From: Bacteroidales bacterium
GTDB taxonomy: Bacteria; Bacteroidota; Bacteroidia; Bacteroidales; VadinHA17
Direction of reading: 5' to 3'
DNA length: 5,951 nucleotides
NCBI GenBank assembly: GCA_015486475.1
Contig: WFRO01000409.1
Coordinates: forward strand, 1 to 5,951
This document shows, piece after piece, positions 1 to 5,951 of the stretch. Each line of letters starts with the position of its first letter. The first letter of the stretch is position 1. A program made the translations under genes and the position numbers. The notes under the pieces are model-generated. The model worked only from the letters and a program-made list of their open reading frames with translations, was not told the DNA's origin and did not search any database.

Positions 1-51
1 CCAAACTCCAAGTACTCCACACTTCCAGAAGGTGCAGGTTGCTCTCTCCCC
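1..51. other. Downstream flank with no supported gene
   Basis: These 51 bases follow the stop of the barrel gene. I see no T-run terminator, no tRNA-like fold and no supported coding region. A minus-strand GTG at 20-18 opens a frame that runs off the left edge (VEYLEF), but nothing shows that it is a real start. Confidence 0.4.
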
Positions 52-1368
52 CTATTGTGAAAAATAGTAATTGATCAGATCATAGATATCCTCCATGGAG
101 AGCAGGGTCTTGTAATCAAAATAATCATCTATCATCTTCAGCAGTTCATCAAAGGAGATCTCTCCGTCATGGTTCAGATCGACCTGTCTGAATTTGGCAG
201 GCAGGTTGTTCCCCGTTTTCTTTCCCTGCTGCCCACCCGGGGAGAGATAATACCCTATGTCGCCGGCCGGAGCTCCCTGTTTGGAGAGGATCGACAGGCC
301 GGTGGTATCCGGCACCTGTCTTCCTTCATCATCCACGACAGCGCCCCGCCGGGTGTGTGGCTCCTGATCCAGATAATCCGGCACACCGTCATGATCTCTG
401 TCCAGCGGGCATCCCAGCGTGTCCACCTTCACGCCGGCAGGCGTATGGGGACACTCGTCATGCAGATCCAGCACCCAGTCCTGGTCCTCATCCCCGGAAT
501 AGACGTCATCCGGCGGCAGCTCGGCAAACATCTGCTTTTCCTTCTTGTACTCCGGATCGGAAAAAAGATCCAGATGAAGAGAGAGATAGGTATAGGTAAA
601 ATAATCGTTCCTCCTGTTGGTGGCCAGACCGTCGCTGTGGCGGTCGATGTTATCGATCATATCGGTGGTGGTAAGATGTATCGACGTGCCCATGCGTACC
701 GATACCCGGCGCGTCAGAAAAGCTTCCACCCCTATTTCCAGGGGGATGGCAAAGCCGTATTCCGGGAAATCGCCCCGTCCGTACAGATCCAGGGATCGCA
801 GATCGCTCTCGTAAACATAATCCCTCGCCGTGATATTTCCATGAGGATCACGTATGGTCCCGTCCGAAGCATAGAAGTAGGGCCTCCCCTCAGCATCCTT
901 CAGATCCCCTTTGCTGTTAAAATTAAAATATTCCACACCCATCCCCACATAAGGCGAGAGGGAGGAAGGCTTCCGGTACAGGTGGGACAGGGCATACCGC
1001 ACAGACACCCCGAAAAGCGTTAGGTCGGTCTTGAAATTCAGATGTGTCTCCACCGTCCCCTGGCTGGCACTGAGGGTTCCCATGGAAAAATGAAAATCCA
1101 TGGTATAAAAATGGTTCTTATCGAGGAAAGTGGAGACGGTAAGCTGCAGGCCGGGGTTGTTGAACATCTGCCAGTAGGGGCCTTTTATATCTCCGAGAAA
1201 AGCAAAAGCCCCGCCTCCTATGCCTATCACCGGCTTATAGACAGGGTTTTCCACTTTTACGCGTTTGGTGAGCAGACTGTCATATACGCTTTTCTGGGCA
1301 TGGAGGACATCCGTCACCGCCATCAACAGGAGCAACAATGAAAGGAGATATAAAGGCCTCCTTTTCAT
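52..1368 (-). CDS. Outer-membrane beta-barrel protein with thrombospondin type 3 repeats and a C-terminal EF-hand
   Basis: The product has 438 residues. The signal peptide is KRR, then a Leu-rich core, then VLHA|QKS, with cleavage likely after A24. Residues about 45-272 have alternating hydrophobic and polar strands rich in Gly and aromatic residues (GIGGGAFAFLGDI, YVGMGVEYFNF, TYTYLSLHLDLF), typical of a small outer-membrane barrel with periplasmic turns and longer loops. Residues 293-339 hold two TSP3-type calcium repeats (DEDQDWVLDLHDECPHTPAG, then DRDHDGVPDYLD) with Cys306 and Cys320. After a Gly/Pro-rich linker, residues 397-408 are a full EF-hand loop (DLNHDGEISFDE). No OmpA-type peptidoglycan-binding domain follows. 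The exact barrel family and function are unknown; a structural or calcium-stabilised envelope role is inferred. It starts 11 bases after the SPOR gene and is the last gene of the visible cluster. No Shine-Dalgarno lies before its ATG; an AGGAGG sits just inside the gene, at codons 3-4. Confidence 0.88.
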   Translation of the reverse strand: MKRRPLYLLSLLLLLMAVTDVLHAQKSVYDSLLTKRVKVENPVYKPVIGIGGGAFAFLGDIKGPYWQMFNNPGLQLTVSTFLDKNHFYTMDFHFSMGTLSASQGTVETHLNFKTDLTLFGVSVRYALSHLYRKPSSLSPYVGMGVEYFNFNSKGDLKDAEGRPYFYASDGTIRDPHGNITARDYVYESDLRSLDLYGRGDFPEYGFAIPLEIGVEAFLTRRVSVRMGTSIHLTTTDMIDNIDRHSDGLATNRRNDYFTYTYLSLHLDLFSDPEYKKEKQMFAELPPDDVYSGDEDQDWVLDLHDECPHTPAGVKVDTLGCPLDRDHDGVPDYLDQEPHTRRGAVVDDEGRQVPDTTGLSILSKQGAPAGDIGYYLSPGGQQGKKTGNNLPAKFRQVDLNHDGEISFDELLKMIDDYFDYKTLLSMEDIYDLINYYFSQ

Positions 1369-1379
1369 AGGCAGTGCAG

Positions 1380-2771
1380 TTACTTAAACCATTTCTGACC
1401 TGTCCGGTCCAGGGCTTCCCGGACGGAGATCCTGCGGTTGCCGTCATAGGCCGTCACAAAAGCCTCCCGGATATCGGTCGTCTCGCTCAGACGGCTCACA
1501 AAGGCCCGGGCCTCCCGGTAGGAGGTAAAGGACCCTGTGGTATACTTGTAAAGACCGTTCACATATTCCTTGTAGATCCTTCCGGGCACGTTGTGCTCCC
1601 TGAAATAGGCCTCTGCCTCCACCGGCCGGGAGGTGGCGAGGATCTGCACCCGGAAGTAGATCCCTTCACTCTTTTGGGGAGCATGCTGCACGATCTCGGT
1701 GGGCTGCCCCGGCATGTTCTCCGAGACAGCTGCCGGAGGAGCCACCGCCGGCTTCTTCTCTTCTGTCACCGGAGGCACCTCTTGCTTTGTCGCTGCCACG
1801 GCAGGGGTCGCTTCGGCAACAGCAGGCGCTGCCTGTTGTTCCCGGGTACTGCCCGCAGCTGCCAGAGCATAGAGCGTAGCCTCGTCAGCCTCCGGAGGGA
1901 CCTCCGCAGGCAGGGCACGTACCGCCACCCGCTTCGACTCATCATCTTTCATGAAAGAGAAATAGCCGGTGAGGGAAGGCATCACCTCCTGCGACACGCC
2001 TTCTTTCGGTATCAGCTTGTAGCTCACCTCAAAGACCGAATCCTCCGGCAGTGACATCCAGATATACTTTACGGTCCCTTCCTTATACGAAAAAATAGCT
2101 CCGTTTCCATTAAGATTTTCCGGGAGATATCCTTCAGGGATGATCTCCTCCAGCCGGCCCAGTTGCTCCAGCGAACCCCTGTTCACGATCAGCCGGATGA
2201 TCCAGCCGCTCCCGTCGTCACTCTTCACCAGCTTACCCCGGAATGCAAAAGGCCCCGGAGGGGCTTTCAGGCCATTCTTTACAGAGGTTGCCGCCGTAGT
2301 CTCCGCCGTCACGGGCACAGTGACATTTCCCTCATTGGTGGCAGGAAGGATCTCGATCGACTTCTCCGGAACCTTCACCTCCTGCCGCTCCTGGTCACTG
2401 ATGAAAGAGAAAAGGCCTCCGATCTGGAAGACACCCCGCAGGTGTCTGTCGGGGATCAGGTCATACGTCAGGGTGATCACCTTATCCTTGGGCAGCTTCA
2501 GCCAGATAAAGTTGAGTTCCCTGTTCTTCAGCGTGAAATCGGAATTGGACGTCTCGACGGGCTTCACGTCAAAACCATTGGGAAGCACCTGCCTGAAACG
2601 GGCAAAGTCGGTATAGTCACCTTTGTTGATGGTCACTTTTACAGGGATCCGCTCACCGGCAACCCCCTGGGCCGGCACCGATACATCAATGGAAACCTGC
2701 TGAGCTCCGGCCGGCATGAAGAGGAATACCAACGGGATCAGGAACAATAAAACGATCTTTTTTTCTTTCAT
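1380..2771 (-). CDS. Secreted SPOR-domain protein with two tandem copies of an unrecognised beta-rich domain
   Basis: The product has 463 residues. A signal peptide is clear: Lys-rich start, hydrophobic core, then PAGA|QQ, with cleavage likely after A23; there is no lipobox Cys. Residues about 26-136 and 174-286 are two copies of one beta-rich domain. They align at LPNG/IPEG, FIWLKLPKD/YIWMSLPED, YDLIP/YKLIP and FSF/FSF, with a constant offset of 148-150. I do not recognise the domain; its pattern recalls DUF11-like extracellular sandwiches. Residues about 289-369 are a Pro/Ala/Glu-rich flexible linker. Residues 371-444 form a SPOR domain (YFRVQILATS, GLYKYTTGSF, then AFVTAYDG). SPOR domains bind glycan strands of peptidoglycan that lack stem peptides, often at division sites, so a periplasmic cell-wall-binding role is inferred. 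It lies 14 bases after the LOG gene and 11 bases before the barrel gene, probably in one transcript. No clear Shine-Dalgarno precedes its ATG. Confidence 0.9.
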   Translation of the reverse strand: MKEKKIVLLFLIPLVFLFMPAGAQQVSIDVSVPAQGVAGERIPVKVTINKGDYTDFARFRQVLPNGFDVKPVETSNSDFTLKNRELNFIWLKLPKDKVITLTYDLIPDRHLRGVFQIGGLFSFISDQERQEVKVPEKSIEILPATNEGNVTVPVTAETTAATSVKNGLKAPPGPFAFRGKLVKSDDGSGWIIRLIVNRGSLEQLGRLEEIIPEGYLPENLNGNGAIFSYKEGTVKYIWMSLPEDSVFEVSYKLIPKEGVSQEVMPSLTGYFSFMKDDESKRVAVRALPAEVPPEADEATLYALAAAGSTREQQAAPAVAEATPAVAATKQEVPPVTEEKKPAVAPPAAVSENMPGQPTEIVQHAPQKSEGIYFRVQILATSRPVEAEAYFREHNVPGRIYKEYVNGLYKYTTGSFTSYREARAFVSRLSETTDIREAFVTAYDGNRRISVREALDRTGQKWFK

Positions 2772-2785
2772 AGCGGGAAGACCGG

Positions 2786-3496
2786 TTAAAAGTTGGGTTT
2801 TAACAAATATTTCGAATAGAAACGATCGATATCTTCCACTGCCTCCTCAGCTGCATCCACCACATTGATCAGGTCCAGGTCCTTTTCATTGATGTTATGC
2901 TCCCTGCCGAGCATCACCTCCCTGATCCAGCCCATCAGGCCGTCCCAGTAATCGTGTCCCACCAGGATGATGGGGAAACGGGCGATCTTGCCGGTCTGGA
3001 TGAGCGTAATGGCCTCAAAAAGCTCGTCGAATGTGCCGAAACCTCCCGGCAGGACAATGAACCCCTGGGCATACTTCATGAACATCACCTTCCGGACAAA
3101 GAAATGATCGAAAGTGATCAATTTGTCCGGGTCGATGAAGAGATTGGCCTCCTGCTCAAAGGGCAGGGCGATATTGATCCCCACAGACCGGCCATGGCCT
3201 TTTTTGGCTCCCATATTGGCCGCTTCCATGATCCCCGGTCCTCCGCCTGTGATCACCCCATAGCCTTTCTCTACCAGCTGAAAAGCGATCTCTTCCGCCA
3301 GCTTGAAATACTTGTTGTCGGGCGAGGTGCGGGCCGACCCGAAGATAGAGACACAGGGCCCTATGCGGCTGAGCTTTTCGAACCCTTCCACGAACTCGGC
3401 CGTGATCTTGAAGATCTGCCAGGAATCGGACACTTTGATCTCCTGCCATGACTTATGGGCAAAAGCTTTTTTGATCTTTTCTTCACTGCTGGACAT
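2786..3496 (-). CDS. LOG-family (TIGR00730-type) Rossmann-fold nucleotide phosphoribohydrolase-like protein
   Basis: This is a cytosolic protein of the lysine-decarboxylase-like/LOG family. Characterised members cleave the N-glycosidic bond of nucleoside 5'-monophosphates (AMP, or cytokinin riboside monophosphates), releasing base and ribose 5-phosphate. The substrate here is unknown. From the ATG at 3496 the product has 236 residues, normal for this subfamily. Visible motifs are IFGSART at 51-57; the nucleotide loop VITGGGPGIMEAAN at 81-94; VRK at 134-136, whose Arg135 matches the family's active-site Arg; and PGGFGTFDE at 150-158, the family signature with Glu158. Residues 1-45 form a polar N-terminal extension before the core, as in relatives from Bacteroidota. 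A longer form from TTG at 3535 is possible but less likely given the ribosome binding site. The next gene starts 14 bases after its stop. Older 'lysine decarboxylase' labels for this family are misleading. Confidence 0.93.
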   Translation of the reverse strand: MSSSEEKIKKAFAHKSWQEIKVSDSWQIFKITAEFVEGFEKLSRIGPCVSIFGSARTSPDNKYFKLAEEIAFQLVEKGYGVITGGGPGIMEAANMGAKKGHGRSVGINIALPFEQEANLFIDPDKLITFDHFFVRKVMFMKYAQGFIVLPGGFGTFDELFEAITLIQTGKIARFPIILVGHDYWDGLMGWIREVMLGREHNINEKDLDLINVVDAAEEAVEDIDRFYSKYLLKPNF

Positions 3497-3501
3497 AGGC
3501 A

Positions 3502-3508
3502 CTCCCCT
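3502..3508 (-). promoter_or_regulatory. Ribosome binding site deciding the LOG gene start
   Basis: The minus strand reads AGGGGAG at 3508-3502, then five bases (TGCCT), then ATG at 3496-3494. This purine-rich site at normal spacing favours the ATG over the in-frame TTG at 3535-3533, which would add 13 residues and place this site inside the coding region. It is the only good Shine-Dalgarno match among the visible starts in the window. Confidence 0.6.
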
Positions 3509-3532
3509 GAACCGTTTTAATCCACTAAATAA

Positions 3533-3631
3533 CAAAAAATATTGAAATATTCATGCACAAGAAAAGAGAAAAGCCCCATATATCCCACGGATGGCAGACA
3601 AAATTTATCAACACGTATTCCACCGTCAGAA
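3533..3631 (-). promoter_or_regulatory. Candidate Bacteroidota-type promoter region for the LOG-SPOR-barrel gene cluster
   Basis: The spacer between uvrA and the LOG gene is distinctly AT-rich compared with the genes. Bacteroidota housekeeping promoters have TTTG near -33 and TAnnTTTG near -7, about 19-21 bases apart. Two imperfect matches are visible on the minus strand. One is TTCTG (3631-3627), 20 bases, then TAAATTTTG (3607-3599). The other is TATTTTTTG (3541-3533) with the T-rich TTTTC about 19 bases before it. The second would put the transcript start about 30 bases before the chosen ATG. Neither is exact, and reading through from uvrA is also possible. Confidence 0.25.
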
Positions 3632-3642
3632 CTTATCCAGCC

Positions 3643-3657
3643 GGCAGATTCTGCCAT
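3643..3657 (-). repeat. Short inverted repeat just after the uvrA stop
   Basis: Two bases after the uvrA TGA the minus strand reads ATGGCAGA, one base, then TCTGCC. This gives a hairpin of about 5 bp with a 3-base loop. No T-run follows, so it is not a convincing intrinsic terminator. A second, longer complement TCTGCCAT lies at 3591-3598 and could pair with the same left arm over 8 bp. It might be a weak transcript end or processing site, or it might be chance. Confidence 0.3.
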
Positions 3658-3659
3658 GC

Positions 3660-5951
3660 TCAACGGATATTCATCTCCCGCTGCAGATAGCGGGCCGTAT
3701 ATCCTTTGCCGCTTTGGGCCACCTCCTCCGGTGTGCCCGTGACGATCACCTCCCCGCCGTGCACGCCCCCTTCCGGCCCCAGATCGATGATGTGATCGGC
3801 CATCTTGATCACATCCATGTTATGCTCGATGATGATCACGGTATTGCCCTTGTCCACCAGGATGTTCAGCACATCCAGCAACATCTGCACATCGGCAAAG
3901 TGAAGGCCGGTGGTAGGCTCATCCAGGATGTAAAGGGTACGGCCCGTATCGCGTTTGGCCAGCTCGGCCGCCAGCCTGACACGCTGTGACTCCCCTCCGG
4001 AGAGGGTCGTGGAGGGCTGCCCCAGGAAGACATAGCCCAGGCCCACCTCCTGCAACGTCTTCAGCTTAGTATAGATCGACGGGACATTGGCAAAAAACTC
4101 CACCGCCTCGTTGATGGTCATGTTCAGCACATCGCTGATGTTCTTCCCCTTGTATTTCACCTGCAGGGTCTCGCGGTTGTACCGTTTACCGTTGCAGACA
4201 TCACAATGCACATAGACATCGGGGAGGAAGTTCATTTCGATGGTCTTCACGCCCGCGCCCTGGCAGGCCTCGCATCGGCCTCCCCGGACATTGAAAGAGA
4301 AACGCCCCGGGCTGTATCCCCGCACCCGCGCCTCGGGGGTCTGGGCAAAAAGGTTCCGGATCTCGGAGAAGACCCCTGTGTAGGTAGCCGGATTGGAACG
4401 GGGGTTACGTCCCAGCGGCGACTGGTCCACCTCGATCACCTTGTCGATATACTCTGCCCCCTCCACGGCCCGGTAAGGCAACGGCTCCCGCAGCGACCGG
4501 TAAAGGAGGCGGCTGAGGAGGGGCTGCAGGGTCATGTTCACCAGCGACGACTTGCCTGATCCCGAGACCCCCGTGACACATATCATCACCCCCAGCGGAA
4601 AGGAGACATCTATATTTTTCAGGTTGTTGCCCGAGGCTCCCAGCAGGCGCAACACCTTGCCCGTGGGTTGCCGGCGTCTCTCCGGCACGGCGATCTTACG
4701 CTCGCCCCGCAGGTACATGCCCGTCAGGCCGGAGGAGGCAGCGATCTGCTGCGGTGTGCCCTGCGCCACCACCTCACCGCCATGACGACCCGCATACGGT
4801 CCCATGTCCACCACATGGTCGGCCGAAAGGATCATCTCCTTGTCATGCTCCACAACGATCACCGAGTTGCCGGCATCCCGCAGCTTTTTCAGCGACCTTA
4901 TGAGGCGCTCATTGTCCCGCTGATGGAGACCGATGCTCGGCTCATCCAGGATATACAGGACATTGACCAGCCGGGTACCGATCTGTGTAGCCAGACGTAT
5001 TCGCTGGCTCTCCCCGCCCGAGAGACTGCGGGCGCTCCTGTTGAGCGAGAGATAGTCGATCCCTACATCCAGCAGGAACTCCAGACGCGTACGGATCTCC
5101 TTCAGCACCTCCCCTGCGATCTTCCGCTCCCGGGTTGTGAGGTGCGGCGGCAGCTCTTCTATCCACCGGTACAGACGGGCAATGTCCATCTCCGCCAGTT
5201 CGGCAATGTTCTTGTCATGGATGCGAAAATAGAGCGCTTCCTTCTTCAGCCGGGCCCCGCCGCACTCGGGACAGGTGACACGGCGGATGAAATGCTTCAC
5301 CCTGCTGCGGCCTTTCTTCCGCTCTTCCCCGTCGCCGTTCATCCCCAGCACCAGGTTGATGATGCCGTCGAAACTGAGGAAATAATTGGTGGAGATGCCC
5401 AGGTTGGTGTTCACCAGACGGAACGACTCCTCCGAACCATAGAGAATGATGTCCAGAGCCTCCGGAGGAATATCTTTCACGGGCGTGTCGAGCGAAAAGC
5501 CATATTTCTGGGCTATGGCTTCCAGCTGCCAGAAGATCATAGAGCTGCGATAAGGTCCCAGAGGCTCGATGGCCCCTTTCCGGATGCTTTTGCTCCGGTC
5601 GGGGATGATCTTGTCCACATCGGCTTCGGGCACCGTACCCAGGCCATTACAGACAGGACAGGCCCCCTGGGGAGAGTTGAAAGAGAAAGTATGGGGCGCC
5701 GGCTCGTTGTAGGAGATGCCTGTTGTGGGGCACATCAGCTTGCGGCTGAAATAACGCACCTCCTCCTGCACAGGATCCCACACCATCATCACCCCGTCAC
5801 CGTACTTCATCGCTGTGGCCACCGACCGCAGCAACCGCTTATCATCCACATCCCGGATCGTCAGCCTGTCGACCATCAGCTCGATGTTGTGGGTCTTGTA
5901 ACGGTCCACCTTCATCCCCGGTACCATCTCCGTCAGCTCACCGTCGATGCG
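3660..5951 (-). CDS. uvrA: Excinuclease ABC subunit UvrA (5' end cut off by the window edge)
   Basis: UvrA is the DNA damage-recognition ATPase of nucleotide excision repair. It acts in the cytosol as a dimer and loads UvrB at lesions. The frame stays open to the right edge (the first visible codons read RIDGELTE), so the true start and the first Walker A lie outside. There are 763 visible codons; the family is about 940 residues, so some 180-190 are missing. Visible residues, numbered from the edge: first-half Cys at 74, 98, 101, 227 and 230; ABC signature LSGGESQ at 310-316; Walker B LYILDEP at 332-338 with H369; second Walker A GVSGSGKSS at 461-469; zinc finger C560-x2-C563-x19-C583-x2-C586; second signature at 650-656; Walker B at 673-679 with H710. 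The C-terminus (TARYLQREMNIR) is intact. One expected Cys of the first zinc site is Thr77. Identification is near certain. Confidence 0.98.
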   Translation of the reverse strand, partial: RIDGELTEMVPGMKVDRYKTHNIELMVDRLTIRDVDDKRLLRSVATAMKYGDGVMMVWDPVQEEVRYFSRKLMCPTTGISYNEPAPHTFSFNSPQGACPVCNGLGTVPEADVDKIIPDRSKSIRKGAIEPLGPYRSSMIFWQLEAIAQKYGFSLDTPVKDIPPEALDIILYGSEESFRLVNTNLGISTNYFLSFDGIINLVLGMNGDGEERKKGRSRVKHFIRRVTCPECGGARLKKEALYFRIHDKNIAELAEMDIARLYRWIEELPPHLTTRERKIAGEVLKEIRTRLEFLLDVGIDYLSLNRSARSLSGGESQRIRLATQIGTRLVNVLYILDEPSIGLHQRDNERLIRSLKKLRDAGNSVIVVEHDKEMILSADHVVDMGPYAGRHGGEVVAQGTPQQIAASSGLTGMYLRGERKIAVPERRRQPTGKVLRLLGASGNNLKNIDVSFPLGVMICVTGVSGSGKSSLVNMTLQPLLSRLLYRSLREPLPYRAVEGAEYIDKVIEVDQSPLGRNPRSNPATYTGVFSEIRNLFAQTPEARVRGYSPGRFSFNVRGGRCEACQGAGVKTIEMNFLPDVYVHCDVCNGKRYNRETLQVKYKGKNISDVLNMTINEAVEFFANVPSIYTKLKTLQEVGLGYVFLGQPSTTLSGGESQRVRLAAELAKRDTGRTLYILDEPTTGLHFADVQMLLDVLNILVDKGNTVIIIEHNMDVIKMADHIIDLGPEGGVHGGEVIVTGTPEEVAQSGKGYTARYLQREMNIR

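Noticed and set aside
1..20. Possible start of a further minus-strand gene at GTG 20-18
   Set aside because: Only six codons are visible before the edge and there is no well-placed ribosome binding site.
169..1023. 284-residue open frame on the plus strand opposite the barrel gene
   Set aside because: It is antisense to a gene with a signal peptide, barrel pattern and calcium motifs. Its own translation shows no domain or exported-protein pattern, and long shadow frames are expected in GC-rich coding DNA.
1321..1368. AGGAGG inside codons 3-4 of the barrel gene as a ribosome binding site for a later start
   Set aside because: The next in-frame ATG (1323-1321) is more than 30 bases away, and starting there would remove the signal peptide needed for an outer-membrane protein.
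1665..1907. Ala/Pro/Glu-rich stretch as a possible repeat array or foreign insert
   Set aside because: It is an irregular low-complexity linker in frame between two folded parts, which is common before SPOR domains; there is no regular repeat unit at DNA level.
1374..2054. 226-residue plus-strand open frame opposite the SPOR gene
   Set aside because: The low-complexity, Arg/His/Leu-rich translation is a mirror of the Ala/Pro/Glu-rich linker and SPOR domain on the other strand, with no recognisable motif.
2163..2750. 195-residue plus-strand open frame opposite the duplicated domains
   Set aside because: It is a shadow of the minus-strand gene, whose two copies are conserved at the protein level; no motif or start signal supports it.
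2897..3451. 184-residue plus-strand open frame opposite the LOG gene
   Set aside because: The minus strand encodes a clear LOG protein with the PGGxGT signature; the plus frame has no identifiable family features.
3542..3989. Small plus-strand frames spanning the uvrA-LOG spacer and the uvrA 3' end
   Set aside because: Both overlap the uvrA coding end in antisense, have no ribosome binding site and give Pro/His-rich translations with no recognisable fold.

Overview
The window looks like a chromosomal piece of a Bacteroidota (Bacteroidetes) genome with moderately high GC. Four points suggest this. There is a secreted SPOR-domain protein of the type ending in 'RISVREAL'. There is an outer-membrane beta-barrel protein carrying thrombospondin type 3 calcium repeats. 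The UvrA has a 'CPTTGISY' first zinc half-site, which I recall from this phylum. Three of the four gene starts have no, or no visible, Shine-Dalgarno sequence. Order or family cannot be fixed from this sequence.

All genes lie on the minus strand, so the reading order is right to left. At the right edge is uvrA (3660-5951), without its first roughly 180-190 codons. A 163-base AT-rich spacer follows, holding small inverted repeats and weak promoter candidates. Next is a LOG-family (TIGR00730-type) nucleotide-hydrolase-like gene (2786-3496). It is followed after 14 bases by a secreted protein with two tandem copies of an unrecognised beta-rich domain and a C-terminal SPOR domain (1380-2771). After another 11 bases comes an outer-membrane barrel protein with TSP3 repeats and a C-terminal EF-hand module (52-1368). 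The last 51 bases hold no supported gene.

The LOG, SPOR and barrel genes are close enough to form one transcription unit. uvrA may read into it or be separate. UvrA works in cytosolic nucleotide excision repair and the LOG protein is cytosolic, while the other two are envelope proteins. The sequence gives no single shared pathway. The most coherent pairing is the last two genes: a peptidoglycan-binding (SPOR) secreted protein next to an outer-membrane barrel that lacks the OmpA-type peptidoglycan anchor often found after TSP3 repeats.

I found no tRNA, rRNA, CRISPR array, insertion sequence or phage signal, and no clear sign of a new defence or mobile system. The points most worth a second look are the duplicated unknown domain, the EF-hand tail with a degenerate second half, and the pairing of those two envelope genes.
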